Assembly (NCBI RefSeq): GCF_003729955.1
Contig: NZ_RJTX01000001.1
Coordinates: 868,001 to 932,000 of the forward strand
DNA length: 64,000 nt
Direction of reading: 5' to 3'
From: Chryseobacterium daecheongense
Lineage (GTDB): Bacteria > Bacteroidota > Bacteroidia > Flavobacteriales > Weeksellaceae
The notes under the pieces are model-generated. The model was not told where the DNA came from. It did no database searches and was given only the letters and a program-made list of their open reading frames with translations. Below, piece after piece: positions 61,458 to 64,000 of the stretch (its first letter is position 1; the number at the start of each line of letters is the position of its first letter). A program made the position numbers and the translations under genes.

Positions 61458-62336
61458 ATGAAAAAAATAAGCTTACTTTTCCTGTTGATTTCCTCTTTTA
61501 TATGGGCACAGAATTCAGTTCTGGAACAGAAAATCAATACAATTCTTAAAGATAAAAAGGCAACCGTAGGGATTTCAGTCCTTGGAATTGAAAATGGCTT
61601 CCAATATCAGAAAAACGGAGAGAAGAAGCTGCCTATGCAAAGTGTTTTTAAGTTTCATATTGCTTGTGCTGTTCTGGAACTTGTAGATAAAGGAAGACTT
61701 TCCCTGGATCAGAAAATATTGGTAAAAAAATCCGATCTTCTGGAAAACACCTGGTCACCTATGCGCGACAAATATCCAAACGGAGACGTAGAACTCACCC
61801 TTGGTGAAATCATAGATTACACTGTTGCTATGAGTGACAATAATGGCTGCGATATTCTCTTGCGTTTAATCGGAGGAACAAAAACGGTTCAAAAATTCAT
61901 GGATTCAAAGAGAGTGACCGGCTTTCAGATCAAATTTAATGAAGAGGAAATGCACAAAGACTGGAATGCTCAGTATGAAAATTACAGTACCACCCATTCC
62001 ATCGTACAGGTTTTAAAGAAATTCTATAACGGAAAACTGCTATCCAAAAAATCCACAGATTATCTGATGAACGTCATGCTTGGAACTAAGACCGGAACTA
62101 ATAAAATGGTTGAGCAACTTCCGAAAGGCACTCCTGTCGCTCATAAAACAGGAGCATCGGGTAAAAATAAAGAGGGCTTAACAGGTGCAGAAAATGATAT
62201 GGGAATCGTTACTTTACCGAACGGTAAACATTTTGCAATAGCTGTATTCGTAAGTAATTCCACAGAAACAGATGCAGTAAACTGTAAAATTGTTTCTGAT
62301 GTGACCAAAGTGGTTTGGGATTATTTTAATAAGTAA
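61458..62336 (+). CDS. Class A (subclass A2-like) beta-lactamase
   Basis: The 292-residue enzyme has a signal peptide (MKKISLLFLLISSFIWAQ) for periplasmic export. Class A motifs are visible as Ser62-x-x-Lys65 (MQSVFKFH), SDN at 126-128 (MSDNNGCDIL), the omega-loop Glu162 (FNEEEMH) and KTG at 230-232 (AHKTGASGK). The EEMH arrangement and KTGA-SGK are typical of the extended-spectrum A2 group (PER/CIA/CGA-like) seen in Bacteroidota. It likely hydrolyses penicillins and cephalosporins; the spectrum cannot be read here. No regulator is adjacent. Confidence 0.92.
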   Translation: MKKISLLFLLISSFIWAQNSVLEQKINTILKDKKATVGISVLGIENGFQYQKNGEKKLPMQSVFKFHIACAVLELVDKGRLSLDQKILVKKSDLLENTWSPMRDKYPNGDVELTLGEIIDYTVAMSDNNGCDILLRLIGGTKTVQKFMDSKRVTGFQIKFNEEEMHKDWNAQYENYSTTHSIVQVLKKFYNGKLLSKKSTDYLMNVMLGTKTGTNKMVEQLPKGTPVAHKTGASGKNKEGLTGAENDMGIVTLPNGKHFAIAVFVSNSTETDAVNCKIVSDVTKVVWDYFNK

Positions 62337-62378
62337 ATTTTAAAGCTTAATTTTAAGCGCTCTTAAAAAGCCATTGTC

Positions 62379-62795
62379 ATGAAAAAAATTGTATTGACAT
62401 TAAGTGTATTGTGTTTTTCTTTCTTTTACTCACAAAAGAATCAGAATTACCTGGAAGTAAGTTATGGAAGCATTTGCTGCGGTCCGCCTTCTGATGTTCC
62501 GGTAATGAACTATATTACCCAGTTCCAAAAGAAAAATAAGCTGAAAGCTTTTGAAATCTATGAACAATCGGGATTAGGCAGAGAAGGTGAATTCAGTTTT
62601 TATATCGGGATTGATAAACTATCCAAAACTCAGAAAAGTAATTTTATCAAAGGGTTGAAAGCCGTTGTAAAAGCACAAAACGATAAGAGGAATGAAAGCA
62701 GAGACGGAATTGTCTATTTCGAAGAATCGGCACCCGTTACTCAATCTGATCTGTCAAAAAAAACAAATATAACTCTCTATAAAAAAACAAAATAA
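62379..62795 (+). CDS. Small secreted protein of unknown function
   Basis: The 138-residue protein has a signal peptide (MKKIVLTLSVLCFSFFYS, cut near YSQ). The mature part starts with EVSYGSICCGPPSDVPVMNY, containing a CC pair, followed by a helix region (TQFQKKNKLKAFEIYEQSGL) and a beta-rich REGEFSFYIGIDKLSK. No family was recognised. It lies 42 bases after the beta-lactamase gene and 14 bases before the hydroxybutyryl-CoA dehydrogenase gene on the same strand; it may share their transcript. Confidence 0.72.
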   Translation: MKKIVLTLSVLCFSFFYSQKNQNYLEVSYGSICCGPPSDVPVMNYITQFQKKNKLKAFEIYEQSGLGREGEFSFYIGIDKLSKTQKSNFIKGLKAVVKAQNDKRNESRDGIVYFEESAPVTQSDLSKKTNITLYKKTK

Positions 62796-62809
62796 TTAAA
62801 TACGTAAAA

Positions 62810-63703
62810 ATGATCAAGAACATCGTAGTTATTGGAGCAGGAACCATGGGGAATGGTATTGCACACACTTTCGCACAAAGCGGTTTTAAAGTCAACCTGG
62901 TAGACGTATCTCAGGAAGCTTTAGACAGAGGCTTACAAACCATTACCACCAATCTTGACAGAATAATTGCAAAAGGTAACCTTACTGAAGAACAGAAAGC
63001 TGAAACGTTAGGAAACATCACTACTTTCACTCAATTGAAAGATGCGGCAGGTAATGCGGATCTTATTGTAGAAGCAGCTACGGAAAACCAGGATCTGAAA
63101 CTGAAGATCTTCGGGCAGATGGATGAGTTTTCTCCGGAACACTGTATTCTGGCGACCAATACCTCTTCTATTTCCATCACTAAAATTGCTGCGGCAACGA
63201 AAAGAGCGGATAAAGTGATCGGCATGCATTTTATGAACCCGGTTCCCATCATGAAATTAGTAGAGATCATCAAAGGATATTCTACTTCAAAAGAAACTTT
63301 CGATGTGATCTATGAAATGAGTAAAACGCTAGGAAAAGTTCCTGTGGAAGTAAATGATTATCCGGGATTTGTGGCAAACAGAATCTTGATGCCGATGATC
63401 AACGAATCTATAGAAACGCTTTACAATGGAGTGGCAGGTGTTGAGGAAATCGATACGGTAATGAAATTAGGGATGGCCCATCCAATGGGACCTCTTCAAT
63501 TGGCAGATTTCATCGGTCTTGATGTTTGTCTGGCTATTTTGAATGTGATGTATGATGGTTTCAAAAACCCTAAATATGCTCCCAATCCATTATTAGTAAA
63601 TATGGTAATGGCCGGAAAACTGGGTGTGAAATCGGGAGAAGGATTCTATGATTATTCAGAAAGCAAAAAAGCGGAGAAAGTTTCCAAGATGTTTTTAAAA
63701 TAA
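62810..63703 (+). CDS. 3-hydroxybutyryl-CoA dehydrogenase
   Basis: The 297-residue enzyme interconverts 3-hydroxybutyryl-CoA and acetoacetyl-CoA with NAD(P)H. NAD motif GAGTMGNG lies at about 8-15 (VIGAGTMGNGIAHTFAQSGF). The catalytic His is in MHFMNPVPIMKLVEII and Asn in YPGFVANRILMPMINE, with GVAGVEEIDTVMKLGMAHPM following. Length matches stand-alone Hbd/PaaH enzymes. It ends at a hairpin at 63730-63760. Confidence 0.94.
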   Translation: MIKNIVVIGAGTMGNGIAHTFAQSGFKVNLVDVSQEALDRGLQTITTNLDRIIAKGNLTEEQKAETLGNITTFTQLKDAAGNADLIVEAATENQDLKLKIFGQMDEFSPEHCILATNTSSISITKIAAATKRADKVIGMHFMNPVPIMKLVEIIKGYSTSKETFDVIYEMSKTLGKVPVEVNDYPGFVANRILMPMINESIETLYNGVAGVEEIDTVMKLGMAHPMGPLQLADFIGLDVCLAILNVMYDGFKNPKYAPNPLLVNMVMAGKLGVKSGEGFYDYSESKKAEKVSKMFLK

Positions 63704-63729
63704 AGCGACAATAAAGCAAATCATAAAAT

Positions 63730-63760
63730 AAATGATCATCATGAAAATGGTGGTCATTTT
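63730..63760 (+). terminator. Terminator of the 3-hydroxybutyryl-CoA dehydrogenase gene
   Basis: The stem AAATGATCATCAT/ATGGTGGTCATTT (63730-63742 with 63747-63759), with three G-T pairs, has loop GAAA and a short T tail. Confidence 0.75.
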
Positions 63761-63839
63761 TACTATAAACAGCAGATAATATCCTTCATAAAATTTTACA
63801 AAAATTAGAACTGACAGGAGTAAATATCAATAATTTTAT

Positions 63840-63847
63840 TATCTTTG
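63840..63847 (+). promoter_or_regulatory. Candidate -7 element (TATCTTTG) for the last gene
   Basis: TATCTTTG lies 22 bases before the ATG at 63870, the same element and a similar distance as before the AAA+ ATPase gene. A -33 TTG is not obvious. Confidence 0.5.
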
Positions 63848-63869
63848 AGAAAGTTAAAACATTAAAAAA

Positions 63870-64000
63870 ATGAAATTACCAAAATTTTTATTAGCAGATA
63901 ATTCGGAATTTCCAGAAGATTTATTCGTGGTTCATACAGAATACCCAAGATTTATCTTAAACGTTGAGGAAGAAGAAGTTGAGTGGCTAGATGATTTGGA
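63870..64000 (+). CDS. Conserved acidic flavobacterial protein, 3' part outside the window
   Basis: Only 43 complete codons are visible. They start MKLPKFLLADNSEFPEDLFV, then VHTEYPRFILNVEEEEVEWL. I recognise this as the opening of a small acidic protein common in Flavobacteriia, with no known function. The frame is open to the window end. Its own -7-like element lies at 63840-63847. Confidence 0.78.
   Translation, partial: MKLPKFLLADNSEFPEDLFVVHTEYPRFILNVEEEEVEWLDDL

Overview
The window looks like a chromosomal segment of a Chryseobacterium-type member of the Flavobacteriia (Bacteroidota). Base composition is low in G+C. Shine-Dalgarno sequences are largely absent, and several starts are preceded by the Bacteroidota -7 element TAnnTTTG. 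Two genes end in type IX secretion (T9SS) sorting domains. A class A beta-lactamase resembles the CGA/CIA group of Chryseobacterium gleum/indologenes. The genus is an inference from these features; no database search was made. No rRNA, tRNA, CRISPR array, transposase or prophage was recognised.

Layout. 1-10.3 kb holds mixed core genes: a truncated TPR protein, an APC amino-acid permease, a DUF962 protein, a transglutaminase-like protein, a DUF4377 lipoprotein, an SPFH protein, dGTPase, an Fpg/Nei-type glycosylase and an SMR efflux pump. 10.3-12.2 kb carries a 27-residue membrane microprotein with a consensus promoter, a lone AAA+ ATPase and a small membrane protein. 12.2-17.7 kb has gcvP, a 50-residue Cys-rich microprotein converging on a tail-anchored J-domain protein, and an ECF sigma operon with two small downstream genes. 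17.9-26.1 kb is an unusual minus-strand run of fifteen small genes rich in SRPBCC (START-like), VOC and DinB folds, ending at a Crp/Fnr regulator gene. 26.2-31 kb has DUF763, another VOC protein, tpx and monomeric isocitrate dehydrogenase, the last two with divergent promoters. 31.1-35.4 kb is a likely detoxification operon: AraC regulator, aldo/keto reductase, Bcr/CflA-type MFS pump and a Tat-exported metallo-hydrolase.

36-48 kb includes a CorC/HlyC-type protein, an S41 protease lipoprotein that seems to use a TTG start, and the most notable locus, 40.6-45.5 kb. There, two paralogous ECF-sigma/membrane-protein pairs bracket an M4 (thermolysin-like) T9SS metalloprotease gene and the deletion scar of a second T9SS gene. 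The same bipartite sequence TGTAAC-N15-C(T/A)ACTAAC precedes both sigma genes, the protease and the scar, with identical spacing. This suggests a self-regulating sigma module controlling secreted protease production. GapN-type aldehyde dehydrogenase and an NAD(P)-binding protein follow.

48.3-64 kb holds a DUF2975/XRE pair, urocanate hydratase, a DUF559 endonuclease-like gene framed by imperfect inverted repeats, a 1401-residue T9SS type-B repeat adhesin, two small soluble proteins, Pcm, a Gfo/Idh/MocA oxidoreductase, a decayed lipoprotein gene, a GH5 glycoside hydrolase, the beta-lactamase, a secreted small protein, 3-hydroxybutyryl-CoA dehydrogenase and the start of a conserved acidic protein. 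Convergent gene pairs usually share a strong bidirectional hairpin terminator.
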